In this document: in pieces, positions 46,550 to 58,085 of the stretch
How the letters are laid out: the number at the start of each line of letters is the position of its first letter
How positions within the stretch are numbered: the first letter of the stretch is position 1
Assembly: GCA_010094025.1 (NCBI GenBank)
Contig: ML991853.1
Coordinates: forward strand, 53,028-117,027
Length of the DNA: 64,000 nucleotides
Direction of reading: 5' to 3'
Origin: Viridothelium virens
Taxonomy: Eukaryota > Ascomycota > Dothideomycetes > Trypetheliales > Trypetheliaceae
The notes under the pieces: generated by a model
The model's database searches: none
Told to the model about the DNA's origin: nothing
What the model saw: only the letters and a program-made list of their open reading frames with translations
Translations under genes and position numbers: made by a program

Positions 46550-49500
46550 ATGTTACCTTACTGGTTCGTCTCTCTCTCAATTACTTGGTTCGTGCACATC
46601 AAAGGTATCGAAGGCAAGTTCCCGCTACGCTTCTAGTACAGCAAAGTGCTAGGAGCATCATGTTTTCTGCCTCTAAGAAGTTCTAGCTGGCGCGGCTGCC
46701 CTGGAAAACCTTTCCACTCCACTCAGACACTCCTTTTCAGCCGTGAAGACGAGCTCCATCCAAAGAAACTATCATTACAATGACTCAGCAGTGGCATCCG
46801 AGTTCTCTCATGTCATATCTCCTACCGCCATTGGCGACTTAATAGCCCATGGTTTTGGCATTTCAGACTCTCGCTCTGTACCCGCTGGCCAAGCTTCTCG
46901 CTTCGTGGCAGCGACTTCTTACACTTCGACCAGGGTGGTAGATCATCCATCACCGGTCAGTGCTGCCAATTCTTCCACTTTGGTAGTTTCGTCTGCATTT
47001 GGTACACTGATGGCAAGCGTAAAAAGTCATCCATCATCTTCAATCGCTTCAATACCATCAAATACCCTCACGACAGTCACGCAGGCAAAGATTAGTAACT
47101 CGACATCGAGATACCAAACAATATCAGCTTTAGATGACAGCGGAGTGACACCAGACCGATCCATCAACACCACCAGTTTGTCTAGAAATACTAGCTCTGG
47201 TCTTGATGCATGCTGGGCCCAATGGAGTTCATATTGGGTTGCAAATCCGAATGCACGGGAAACATCATATACTACCGTGAGCATGTGGACAACAACTTCG
47301 ACGGAGCCGGCTGTCAGTGCATTAACATACACTGAAACAATTGTCGGTACTACCTTCACTGCATCAGCTTTTGGGGGTGCTGGCGGGTTTGTTTGGCCTA
47401 CTTTGGAAACCATTACGGTCGATGCCGAGACAACCACCATCACGTACCCAGCAGAACCGGCCATAACTGTCATTAGTCTTGATTTTTCGATTATTATTTC
47501 AAACCCCCCAGTCCTGGCTGAATCGCAGAACCACAGCATTACAACACCGGCCTGTGCTCTGCCTTCCCTCGTACCTCAGTGTCAGTCGCAATGGGCCTCT
47601 TACGAGTCGCTTCAACTTCTTGCTACTGCAGTCCCAGAACCTAGCTGCCCCTTTGACGATTATTTCTCAGCATCATGCTCACTGGCTAGAGCATCGGCAT
47701 CATCAGCGTCTGCATCGTTTTCCAGCGCTGTCCAAATGCATAGCCCCTTATGCTCTCAAGCGACCATTGGCTCTGCTCTTTGTACTCAGCTTCGGGATTA
47801 TTACATAAAGACATGGGTCGAAGAATGGATTGAAGCTGATGGCGCGGGTCCTTATGCCGCCATCCCATTAAGTAGTGCAGGGTATCAGTTATCGTGGTCC
47901 CCCTATCCGGATGGTGGCTGGTATGCAAGCACCTATTTTCCCACAACTTCGACCTTGGCGCCTGGTTGCACTCTAGGCTGCGCAAGGTGTGCCATAACCG
48001 GAGGCTTGGTACGGCTCTTGTATTGGCCTACGACAGCAACATCGGCTCAGAATGATAGCAATAGTTTGGAACTTGAGGTCGTGAGTGACCCTTTAACCGC
48101 AGTGGCTCTCGGTACAACATTTACATCACCCACGAACTATATTTCATACGCCAGCGTGTATGCGCAGGACTCCTGTTCGGCCATTGGGTCAATTCACGGT
48201 CCGACTATTTTGGCCATTCCAACCACTGTGCAGTTGTCAAGTCTGTTTGTGACATGGCCAGACCTCATGCCGCACACTGCCCCATTCAATTTCACCGACT
48301 TAAACCCACCAATCCCCGAGAGTATCTATAGCCGACAGTTGCGATGTACAGCATTCTACCCAGACAGATGGATAGACTATGAGCCTCTGGAGTCGCTGGT
48401 AACTCGAACTTGTCCCCAGACCTTGGGTCCTTACGAGCCGATTAGTGAGTGGTCCCAAGTTTGATAGACTTGAATTTCTGCACTTACCCAAGTTTGATTT
48501 GACATTACTAACGGATAGCTCAGTTGTTGTGCCTTCACAAATCCTCCAATCAATCGATCCAGCCTGGTCAACATGCTCCGGTGATATTAGGTACGTACGT
48601 AATCTGTATATTATCCAAACATATCTGTTTGGAATCTTAAATCTTATTATAGGGGCTTATATGATCCTCCATATGCCTTACATGGAGCTGCCGCAGCTGC
48701 AACCCCAACGTCCTCTAATTTCGTCCCTTCAACAGCGCCTATAAAACCTGCCCCTGCCCCTTGGATAGAAACCTTGCCAACACATACTCCAAGCTCAGTG
48801 AGACCTTCCGCATCACCAGATTATAAGAATCCCACAATCATACAGCCTTTACCTGGAAATGCTCAACCTCCAACAGCCAATTCATTGTTAGATGGCGATC
48901 CATCATTAGGAGCTGATCCTCTAAATCGAGTTAGTATCTTGACTGGAATAATTTCTGGAAGTAATGTCCCAAACGGTGCTGGATCACCTGGAGACTCTTC
49001 TGATGAAGGCCCTGGCGACAAGGTCTCTAGCAATGATCGTGGGAGCAGTTCTTCCGAGGGAGATCCCGGTAGTGGTGATCCTGACAATGGAAGTGTAGCG
49101 AAAGATTCCTCTGACGGCGACTCTGGAGATAGCAGATTCCCTATCGAGAACTCTAAGTCTCACAATGGCAGGCCAGCTTCCGGTGCTTCATCTCCTTCAC
49201 CTCCTTCACCAACTTCTTCTCTGAACAGCCCGAATGGGGTAGTCATCCCGGAGACAGGCGAAGGTGGAGGCAGAGACTCCACTGGACAGGGTGACGACAC
49301 TGCTGACAGTATTTCTGGAGGCGAGATTATTGCTATACTTCGCACAGGCAGCGATAATGAAGGTGCACATGGTCAACCAGATGAATCCGTTGGTCCTGCT
49401 AGAAATGGCGAGAGCATTGCGCACGGGACTGCCTTTGACCCTACTAGTGATAAGTCCGACAGTGGGAATTTTGCTCAAGAAGAACCCATCCTAGCTGTCG

Positions 49501-50327
49501 TCGGGGGTCAGACAATATCTGGAGATCCAGAAGACCCAGGTGCAGCCATTATCGCTTCTAGTACACTCTTCGCAGGAGGCCCCGCCGTGACACTCTCTGG
49601 CCGGATTATTTCGATGGCTTCCTCCGGTCTCGTCGTAGGTGGCACAGCCCATCAATTCTCAAGGATACCTGATGCGACTCGAGCTCCAACAGACTTTGAA
49701 GCCTCCTTCACCATTTTAGGAAAAGCGTATGCTGTTTACGAAGACCGCAAGCATCCTGAAACAGCGGTCGTTGTCGCTGCGAACGGTGTTGAAACTACCA
49801 GGCTGCGTTCAGGCGATCCAGTAGCAACAATCGGTGGCCAAAGAATTTCTCTGGACTCCGCCGGTGTCATGGTTGGCTCTAGCGAAGTACCATTTCACAT
49901 TGCTTCGGTGCATGATATGGCGAAAGAGCGAGGCATCTTTGCAGATGCGAAGGGTCATGTTCATACTATCGTCATGGAATTGGCTGCAGACGTCGCAGTC
50001 GTGGATGGCAGTAAAAATTTGACCAGATACGGCCCTCGCCTGACTGTCGACGGAGATTTTGTTACATGGGGTAGTGATGGAGTCTTTGTAGACAACACGC
50101 CGGTCATATTCAAGTCAATCACTGCAACGGGATGGCCAGATTCCGTTCCGAAAACAACAGACATAGTCGGCCGGCCGAGTACGCTTGGTGTGATGAGCAG
50201 TCTCTCGCCAAGTGAGACAAGAGCTCAAGCCGGGCATCCATCCAGCTCCAAGAAGGTTCTGGAATTTGATTCAACACCGCTCTTTGTTGTCTGGTGTCTA
50301 GTTCTTGTGTTCATATATCTTTGCTAG
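46550..50327 (+). CDS. Large Ser/Thr-rich cell-surface protein with C-terminal membrane/GPI-type tail
   Basis: Four exons (46550-46604, 46741-48444, 48524-48590, 48653-50327; introns 136, 79 and 62 nt) give 1166 residues. The first exon gives a signal peptide-like start (MLPYWFVSLSITWFVHI). The middle holds a Cys-bearing domain (about 170-600) ending in a DPAWSTC...GLYDPP block that recurs in fungal surface proteins. A Pro/Ser/Gly/Asp-rich linker follows (about 640-880). The last 300 residues carry tandem beta-type repeats: VVGGQTIS, LSGRIISMASSGLVVGG, IGGQRISLDSAGVMVG and TVDGDFVTWGSDGVFV. A hydrophobic tail (LFVVWCLVLVFIYL) ends the protein, fitting GPI attachment or a membrane anchor. Function unknown; a wall or adhesion role is inference. 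Exon 1 is the least certain part. For intron 2 the acceptor CTCAG is needed to keep frame. Confidence 0.8.
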
Positions 50328-50544
50328 GAAATGATGTTTGTCAATCCTCTTCGAATTCAATCAGGTAGCTTATAGGGAGTCTAAACACATAGAAAAGTTC
50401 GTAACCAGTATAATCTTGTCGTTGAATCGCAACTGTCGTGAGCTTTTTAGCTCTGTAGTCTTCGCCAGGTAAACGGAGTTCCGATGGCGAAGCCGGGATG
50501 GGGCATACGATAACGGCTGATGCCAAGGGAAACGAAATCGGTAT

Positions 50545-51468
50545 TTAGATATCTTGCAGAAAAGTACCCTCCGCTTTCGGCAGCTGTCCCACCCACATTC
50601 TCCATGCTCCATATTCAGGACGAACGCTTGAAGAGTGCTCCTCAAAGTCACCTTCGTGTGTATCAATCTCTATGGCAATCCGGCTTGTTCCAACGCGCCT
50701 AGTATCATCCAAATATTGGATGATATCCACTTCTCTTACGTGCGGAAACAAACTGGTTAACTTGTCTCGGAGTAAAGAAATCAGGCGCTGATATGCATCA
50801 TCTATATCAGGGAAAAGGATAGTGGGTCGCGGTGTAACGATATAAATATGTACAGGTTGGGTGTGCTCTGAAAATACTCGTCCTCTTCCTCTAAGTTGTT
50901 CTATGCCATAGCTTGTTCCTCGACAGGCTTGGTTTCCGAAACGGATTATCCTATATGTACGTGCCAGAAAATCCTCGTCGCTTGGTACCTGTGGATAATT
51001 ATCTTGATGTAGTATGTAATTGGTACTTAAGGGAATGTCATAAATAAGTGAGATGAAGACACCTTTCCTAGTCATAATCAGGACAGCTGTGTTCCCAGTT
51101 AAGGTTTGAAGGCCGAGAAGACCCCGGTGTGGATAATCCGGGAAAAGCCATTCTCCGTTCCTCGTTTGATTATCAGGATTAGTAAGCTCAACCCATGCTT
51201 GGTTCCTATCTATAGCCCTCCATAATTTTGCAGCGTAGCTCGATGGTCGAGGAATATCATGTAGAAGAGTCCGCTTCTGCGCCAGAGTATGGACTGTCCT
51301 ATTGGCCTTGATAGTCGCGACTGGGATACTACTACAAACGGTGCTTAGCGTGCTGTTGAGGGTTTGATTGCCTGAAATCTTTGCTGAATCGATCGCTAGA
51401 ACCGCAACTATGCCGTTGGCTAGGAGGATGATCAAGAGATTGAATTTAATGTAACTTGGAGTACGCAT
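50545..51468 (-). CDS. Secreted or membrane-anchored fungal protein, unknown function
   Basis: A single exon of 307 residues from the ATG at 51468, chosen because it places a hydrophobic signal/anchor (about residues 9-26) at the N-terminus; an earlier ATG at 51555 adds 29 residues. Several N-glycosylation sequons follow. The conserved-looking core includes TRKGVFISLIYDIPL and a WRMWVG segment near the end, a pattern I associate with an unnamed family of fungal secreted proteins. It is convergent with the large surface-protein gene, 217 bp apart, so the two may be functionally linked; this is a guess. Confidence 0.65.
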   Translation of the reverse strand: MRTPSYIKFNLLIILLANGIVAVLAIDSAKISGNQTLNSTLSTVCSSIPVATIKANRTVHTLAQKRTLLHDIPRPSSYAAKLWRAIDRNQAWVELTNPDNQTRNGEWLFPDYPHRGLLGLQTLTGNTAVLIMTRKGVFISLIYDIPLSTNYILHQDNYPQVPSDEDFLARTYRIIRFGNQACRGTSYGIEQLRGRGRVFSEHTQPVHIYIVTPRPTILFPDIDDAYQRLISLLRDKLTSLFPHVREVDIIQYLDDTRRVGTSRIAIEIDTHEGDFEEHSSSVRPEYGAWRMWVGQLPKAEGTFLQDI

Positions 51469-53260
51469 CGCATGAGCTAGGAGAGAAGAAGTAGGAGAGT
51501 ATACGATACAAGGGAAAAAAAGGGGAAGGGGGAAACCGTCGGTGGTTATAGACATCAATCCAATGACGACATCAACAGCAGACTGCAGTAAAAATAAAGA
51601 TATGACGTCCTTTAGCGCTGTCGAAAAGCTAACTAATTGTTGTTAACTTGTCTTCTCGGTCGAGCCGAAGCAAAGAGGTGACCCAGTCGGTGGTTCATCG
51701 TTCTTTAATCGCTTAGAGAGACGGAGAGATTCGGAGATTCCTGTTCAACGCAATGTCAAATAAATCGTGGCATCATGTACTGTCCAGTCTGTTCACACAG
51801 AATATTAATGTAATGAATAGCAATTATAGAAAAACCAGTTGGACATTCATTGAACCGAACTTCATTCATCTTCTAAAGTCCTCGCAACTCTGAATAAGCT
51901 GTCTGTATGAAAATTCCTCGATAAAATCGTATTCTCCATAGATCAACCCAGTTCAACCTATTAGCTACCCTACGATTGTCCACCTCCATAACATCCTCCA
52001 TGAGGTTCTCACCTCATTCGAACTCGGGTTTTCCCTATTAAAATCACTTTCGCCAAACGTTGAACCAAGGGCTTTATGACCTTTCCAGGGCTTCACACTG
52101 GTGGTTGCAGCCAACTTTCTCCGAGATTTGACAAGAGATAGTCAAATTTGCCCCTTTACAGCCTTACCTGGGCACCTAATCTATAATTTGTTTCCGAGGT
52201 GATACTAGTCTTTCACGTGACATGCTTATGTCAAGAGGTCAATACCTTACCCGAGAGGGCGGATGATTTCGACCTGTCAGTAGTACTGTATTAGCTACAG
52301 CATAGCTCATAAAAAGCGTAATAAACATACACAATCAACAGCCCTTATACAAAGGAAGCTATTATAAGAATTACAGCCGAATTTGATCAGATGAGGTCTC
52401 ATCCAAAAGAGACCTCCGCAGAGCTCCGTGGGGGGTGTTCTCCGCGGAGCTCCATGGGCTGTTCTCTCTGTGGGCTGCCTCTGCGAAGCTGAGCAGTATT
52501 GTTAGCAAAAACATCTTTATGCAGCTGCAGATAGGCAGGGAGGTAGGGAGGAAGGTAGGTAGGTAGGTAGGCAAGTATGCAGGCAGGGAGGTAATAAATA
52601 TTCCAGTAAATCAGCTACAGATTTTACCCTTTCAGGAAAACAGTTCCCATTCAGATTCAATTTTATCCTCACAGGGTAAGAGTACGTACCTCTCATCTTA
52701 TCTAATTAACTTTATCTTATATCATTAAATAAAGCCACGGCGTAAATGCTCCCGATTTGTGTGGTTTTGACCGCACATTTAGAGGCCTTTTTCGCCACTT
52801 CCTTATGCGCTGATTCTCCCCTTCACCTCCTAAGCCACCGATCCCGTCAAATCGAGTCGAGATCATGGCTTGTCTTTAGCGGCCCTCGTGGAGCTGCCAT
52901 CTCGCCCCGTCGCCCTCGTTTCTGACTTCACTGGTCGAGATCTGGGCCCAGGCACCACCACCGGCTCCGCTGCACCTCAATCTTCATCGTCTACCATTCC
53001 ACTCTCGAGCATCTTCATCATGCGGGTCGCGGAGCAGCCGTCATCCAGGCACAATATTTCACGACCCGACAGCCAGCAGCCCATTGAGTCTCGAGTGGAG
53101 GACTACAGCCGCATGGAGGGACGAAACTAAGTTGACCCAGAGAATCTATGCACCCACAAGCGAATCGCTGCAGGACTGGATCAAACGACTTTGGTATCAG
53201 TAAGCCTGCAACACGCTCAAGGCAGGAAGATGTTGATCCATCATGCTAATGAGGTACGGT
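51469..53260. other. Start of the accessory region, no intact gene
   Basis: Moderately AT-rich DNA with short repeats. A near-duplicate CTCCGCAGAGCTCC...CTCCGCGGAGCTCC pair lies at about 52408-52455. A plus frame at 52870-53130 precedes the DUF3435 relic and may be its ancient N-terminal part, but I cannot confirm this. Confidence 0.4.
52536..52592 (+). repeat. GGTA/GGCA microsatellite
   Basis: Imperfect tetranucleotide repeats, cleanest as GGTAGGTAGGTAGGTAGG near 52554-52571. Confidence 0.8.
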
Positions 53261-54031
53261 GTAGGTATTGCCAATTCCGAGGAACGGGTCCTGCACAACT
53301 TCCTCTACTGGATACTGAGTGAGAGGCGGGCCACTGTTCGAGGCGCAGGCTCACTGCAGACGTATTGGAATACACTTTAGCCTGGTACGAAAGAGAGAAA
53401 CAGGGTCTCATCAAATCGATCATCTAGTCAAGAGCTAGCGAGATGCATGGCACAAGTCGACGTGCTTCAACGCGCTGGGAGAAACATTGTGTGCTGATAG
53501 AGAGAGGTAAGAGTTTGGTCTAGAAATAGAGAAGAAACAAATGCCAATCATGCGGGCTGAAGATGAGTCTGAGCTGCTCAAAATATTGTGGATATCGGTG
53601 GAATTTGCGTTGGAGCATGAGTGGATACGGACGCAGCTTGCTTTGCTCATCCAACATGTTAGCATCATTGGAAACCGACTGGGTGCGCTGCTCAGTCTTC
53701 GGTACGAGCATCTCAAAGTCACATTGCTGCGTGATTCCATGAGCAGTGAATGGCTGAGGCCGCTTATCAAGCTAACGTTCAAAAATACAAAAGGCTATTT
53801 AGGTCTCGAAGATGCGTGAGTCCAGCTCATCCTGCACAATTAGGCAATACTGACAGCAACTGCTAGGAATACATTTGGCATCCCTGACGTCCCCAGCGAA
53901 CCGTGCCTCCTCCTCTGTCCGCAACTATGCTTTTCAGCTCAGTCTTTGTTGATAAAGCCTTCGCAGCCTCCGACCTAATTAGGTTGAAGCAGCTCTTTAA
54001 GATGCGAGTCCCTTCTTTGCTGAATGAATAA
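53261..54031 (+). pseudogene. DUF3435-type (captain-like tyrosine recombinase) relic
   Basis: Broken pieces of one protein. At 53261-53380 a frame reads VLHNFLYWILSERR and LQTYWNTL, then stops. At 53541-53815 it resumes in another frame with RAEDESELLKILW, LALLIQHV, IGNRLGALLSLRYEHL and KNTKGYLGLEDA. A well-formed 51-nt intron follows (53816-53866, GTGAGT donor, CTGAC branch, GCTAG acceptor), then NTFGIPDVPSEPCLLLCPQ. After a frameshift near 53930 come DKAFAASDLIRLKQLF and a stop at 54029-54031. These blocks match the DUF3435 family of filamentous fungi, which includes the tyrosine recombinases (captains) that mobilise Starship elements. Stops and frameshifts make it non-functional. Which DUF3435 branch it belongs to cannot be decided here. 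Confidence 0.75.
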
Positions 54032-54737
54032 GTAGTGCCGATAAAAGCCTCTATGGCAGTATTCCCATATTTCGGAAGTTAGAGCATAGTGTCCATGAGC
54101 TCTAAGTCTCGCCAACAATGCCAGCAACCGACATCCAGCGAGGCAATGGCGAAGCTCTTGACAGCAGCAGTAAGGGAAAGATATGAGGCTGACCGTACAT
54201 GGTTTGATCAATGATTCACAGTGAAATTTGATCTTGCAACATGCAAGTTTTACCGTCTTCTAACACAATTATCTTTTTAAATATGTCACGTAGGATATAT
54301 AAACAATTTATCACGGCCTTCCTCCATAAACTATAATGATAAGAATTATGAATAGGATGACATGATTAATTATTAAGGCACCTCAACATTAAGTAATTGG
54401 GTTAAAAATAAAAGCTAGCTGGGTAAGGATATCCACTTATGGCTATGTAGAGTCTACTATACCGTACGGCGCGTACTCAGTAATTACGTTCATTGCGACG
54501 ATGCTTTCAAGTCCGCGCCACGAGCAGTGCATACTGATACCATGTCGCGCCTGTCTTCCTCCAACAGTGGCATCACGAATGCTCAACATCACTTCTTTTC
54601 GCTCCCAAGTTTTCTAAAACCCTCATTCTTGATGGATGTCTCCGCTGTGTGCCCGACGTCGATGGATGCGATGACCAGCTCAGACGGTGTCTGCTGCACA
54701 AGCATCTTTGCCAGCCTTGGTCACACAACGCATCGCA
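54032..54737. other. AT-richer spacer between two relics
   Basis: Contains AT-rich sequence (about 54230-54410) and no recognisable gene. Confidence 0.45.
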
Positions 54738-55092
54738 ATGCGCCTGTTGGAATACACTACCAACGGCAAGTTGGAGTTTCGCGACGAAGACGTTCCTGGC
54801 TATGCCATACTGTCCCACACCTCGGCAATTGATAACGAAGAGGAGGTCCGCTATCAGGATGCAGCAGCCTGTATTACGAAGCGCATGAGCAGGGGCAGGA
54901 GGAGCACGAACAGAACTGGCTATAAGAAAACACGATACATCTAGGTGGATACTTGCTGCATCGACAAGCGAGATAACAACTAGCTCAGTAAGGCTATTGA
55001 CAGTATGTTTCGGTGGTACCAGCGAGCAACCAAATGCTATGTTTATCTTGTAGACGTACACGTTAGCCACTATATTTTTGCTGTTGAAGCGC
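54738..55092 (+). pseudogene. HET-domain (heterokaryon incompatibility) gene relic
   Basis: From the ATG at 54738 the frame reads MRLLEYTTNGKLEF, then VPGYAILSHTS, the typical start of a HET domain (usually SHTW). The middle is shortened. In the same frame a TAG at 54942-54944 replaces the Trp that normally precedes VDTCCIDK, which follows directly. A second TAG lies 13 codons later, then LSKAIDSMFRWY and KCYVYLVDVHV. HET proteins trigger cell death when incompatible hyphae fuse. Two in-frame stops and missing blocks show that it is dead. The first stop fits a G-to-A change as expected from RIP-like mutation, but one site proves nothing. Confidence 0.8.
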
Positions 55093-55802
55093 GTAGCACC
55101 ATTATAGCTCCTATAATAAGCTCTCATTACTCTCAATATATAAAGAACTGTGCTTTCCGACCCTCTAAACTAGTTCCTCCTACTAGGTGACCATTATTGG
55201 CGAGATTCATTTATGTAATGCTGCCAAACGCGGTTACGGCGTATATTCAAAATTTCCGCCCACTTGCCTGGTTGCGTACCGTTAACGAGGATTCCACATG
55301 CTTGACTACGAGCGCCAGCTTGGTACCTAGGTAGGTACCTTAGGTAGTCTTCGAGCTGCGGAAGCGTGCCACGTGCTACGACACTTGCACCTCGTTCACA
55401 ACTACCTGAGGCACTCCATCAACGGCGCACTTGCGACAACTGGCACAACGGCGGGCAAAGTAGCGGTGCCGTCCGCTACTTAACGCTCACTTACGACTCA
55501 CTGTGTGCGATGGACCGCCTTAAGACACCTCTATACGCCATTCTCGACCGGCCTTACGTTCTCTCACGGCCCGTACCCCTCTCGTCGATGAGTTTGCTCA
55601 GAATCCACACTGGCCGTGACACCGACCGTAGCTCAAACAGCTGCAGCGACGGCGATGACAATAAGAAGCCTAGCGATATCGAGCGCGGCGGCGTGCGGGA
55701 TACTGCCACAGACAAAGCTGCCAGCCGACAAAGGCAAACGCATCTTATCTCCCCTTCTATTCCAAAGCCACCTCACTCTTCAAAATCTGTAAAATATCCG
55801 AC
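55093..55802. other. Upstream region of the nuclease-like gene
   Basis: Includes a TACCTAGGTAGGTACCTTAGGTAG cluster at 55324-55348 (two overlapping palindrome-like copies). The overlapping open frame at 55366-55911 lacks any protein feature. Confidence 0.45.
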
Positions 55803-57295
55803 ATGGACTTTACTAGCGAGCGCCCTGATGCAGAGCGCTCTTCGCAGGAGAAAAGTCCCTCAACATCGTCGACTGCATACGTTTGGGACTCGCTATCAAA
55901 AATTTGGTTGACAAAGCTGGCGCTGAAAGAGCTAGATCGAAGGAACAGATCTACTAGGCCTAGGGAGCACCATCCACGTCCATTGCCCGTTGCTCGTGGA
56001 CTACTAGCTAGGCGCCGTCGACCTCTAACTAGACGCCTTCTTACCGAGCTACGAAGGGACATCCAGTCACAGAATACACCTGCTTCTGACTTCCTACGAA
56101 CCTGCAGTCCAGTAGCACTTAGCGACGTACAAGCATTTGCAAGACACGGCGGCCCCGATCTATTAGACCTAAGAGGAGTATGTACTAAAAACCTTTCAGC
56201 ACTTGAACCTCCATAGTTAATAAGTAATAGTATCCTGGACCCTTCGCTTACTGTAGCCACGAAACGATGATCTCAGCGCTCTCTGACCAAAGGCGAGGGC
56301 GTAAACGTCAGTTCTCAGAGTTAGAGCCTTACTCCGACACTCCATATACAAGCACAAAGAAGTCACGATCTACCGGTGCCTACGATCCGAATTTTCGAGA
56401 GCGTATGATCAACAACGGGATATATCTTGACGGTTACAAATACCCTAATGGTCAAGTGCTACCAGAGCCGCAGAATTGGAATGGGCTCCAGCGGATGCTT
56501 GCAAAGCCGCGACGATCGCTCTCCTCATATGCAAAGGAGAGATATGATGAGTTCAAACAGGCAGATGCCGAGGTCACTAGCGAGGACGATGTAATGAGCA
56601 AAGTAATCTCAAGGATCCAAGGCACAGTCCCAGACGCAAACTTTACCGGCAATATTCCGTTCAATAATCTAGCCGACATAATGCGAGGCAAGAGCCATAA
56701 GGCGAAACCAGACCGCTTTTACGGCGCACGACCGGAGCAGCTCCATCAAGATCTCCATGATAAGCTCCAAGCCCTTATAGTCCCGTCAACTGAGCAGACC
56801 CGTCCTATCGCCCCAAACTACTTTGTCGAAGCTAAACCGCCTAAGGGCTCCGCTTTCGTGGCCTCAAACCAAGCATGCTTCGCAGGCGCGGCAGGTGCTA
56901 GGGGTATACATGGTCTTCAGACCTACGGCGAACGGCAGCCAAAGTATGACAATAACGCGTACACCCTATCAGCTACATACCACTCTGGCACGCTGAAGAT
57001 CTACTCCCATCACGTCAGCCAGCCTCATGGTCCCGGTACGCAGCCAGATTACTACATGCATCAGTTGAATGGCTGGCTTCTTACTGCAAACGAAGAGGCT
57101 CTCATCCAAGGGATCACTGCCTTTCGAAATGCCGAAAGCTGGACAGCAGCTCAGAGAAACACTGCTATCAATCGCGCAAACGCCATTGCTGTAGTAGCTA
57201 ATCCCTTGGCCCCTCGGCCCGCGCCTGCGCCTCAGAACTCGATTCCTCAGAAAATGAGAAAGTGGTGGACTGCGCTTTTTCTCTCTCTAAGCTAA
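55803..57295 (+). CDS. Fungal accessory protein with PD-(D/E)XK nuclease-like signature (probable DUF7924)
   Basis: Exons 55803-56177 and 56231-57295, with a 53-nt intron (GTATGT donor, TTAAT branch, AATAG acceptor), give 479 residues and no damage. The N-terminal part has LSKIWLTKLALKELDRR and FARHGGPDLLDLRGYP, which occur together in many fungal repeat-family proteins. A basic NLS-like patch (RRGRKRQ) follows. The C-terminal domain starts at TGAYDPNFRERMINNGIY and has KPDRFYGARPEQL (Pro285-Asp286), YFVEAKPP (Glu325-x-Lys327) and NQACFAGAAGARG (Gln339), the order of a PD-(D/E)XK catalytic core. Activity is inferred only. These genes are common in variable, repeat-rich parts of fungal genomes. 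The intron is needed to join the two conserved halves; a more obvious acceptor 26 bases downstream would break the frame. Confidence 0.8.
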
Positions 57296-58085
57296 TGCCT
57301 TACCGCAATAACAAGTAGGGCTTTGGATTCCGACAAATGAGCCTGATACAACGACTAAGGTAAAGAAAGAGCTAGGCTGGCATAGGTGAGCGGAGTGCCG
57401 AGCTCCATCGGTATGGATGAGCGGGGTACAGAGGTGCAGTCTATGGAAGTTTGAATGACGTCATCAAATTTCGCAATAACACACAAAATTTCTTTCTCTG
57501 ACCGCTCTTTGTACTACAGTGAAGTTTTGGAATCAAGCTCACTTGCAGGAACAGTAACAAGCGTCCATGGTTGATCCCAATTGCGGCCAAAAGTTAAATC
57601 TGAGGCCTAGAAGATGACTTGAGATGAGATTATTATCCGTCGAAGCGGGAAGAGGTGGCTTACTCCTTTCGTATTGTTGTTAAGCTTAGGTTGACTTCCA
57701 TCTCATTTGTCTGTGGCTACATTCGTTTGACTCTTTCTAGGCATTGCTTTGCTAACAATTCACTAGGCATTTCCAAGAGCGAACACCTCTTCGTCCCCCA
57801 TACGCTGTTAAAGGCTCTCCCAATCTTCCGGTACCTCTCTTTTCCCATCACGCTAGAAACCAACAACCTCCAAAAAGAGCTGGTGCCAAACCGTCTTTTT
57901 TTAGAGATTGATACATATTCGTGAAGCTCCTAATGTCCTGTTCGTATAACTACCTAGCTACAATGCAAGGTCTGCTCGGATACTACATATTGGAATTGCG
58001 AGGCTACAAATATGGCTGTCCATGTTTTATCGCCAAATTAGCGACGGAATCGATACACATCTTACCAGGAGACTCGTTGTGGCTT
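57296..58085. other. Spacer, no gene seen
   Basis: Mixed-composition DNA downstream of the nuclease-like gene. The open frame 57655-57924 looks random. Confidence 0.45.

Noticed and set aside
55366-55911. 181-codon frame upstream of the nuclease-like gene
   Set aside because: It overlaps the real first exon in another frame and has random composition.
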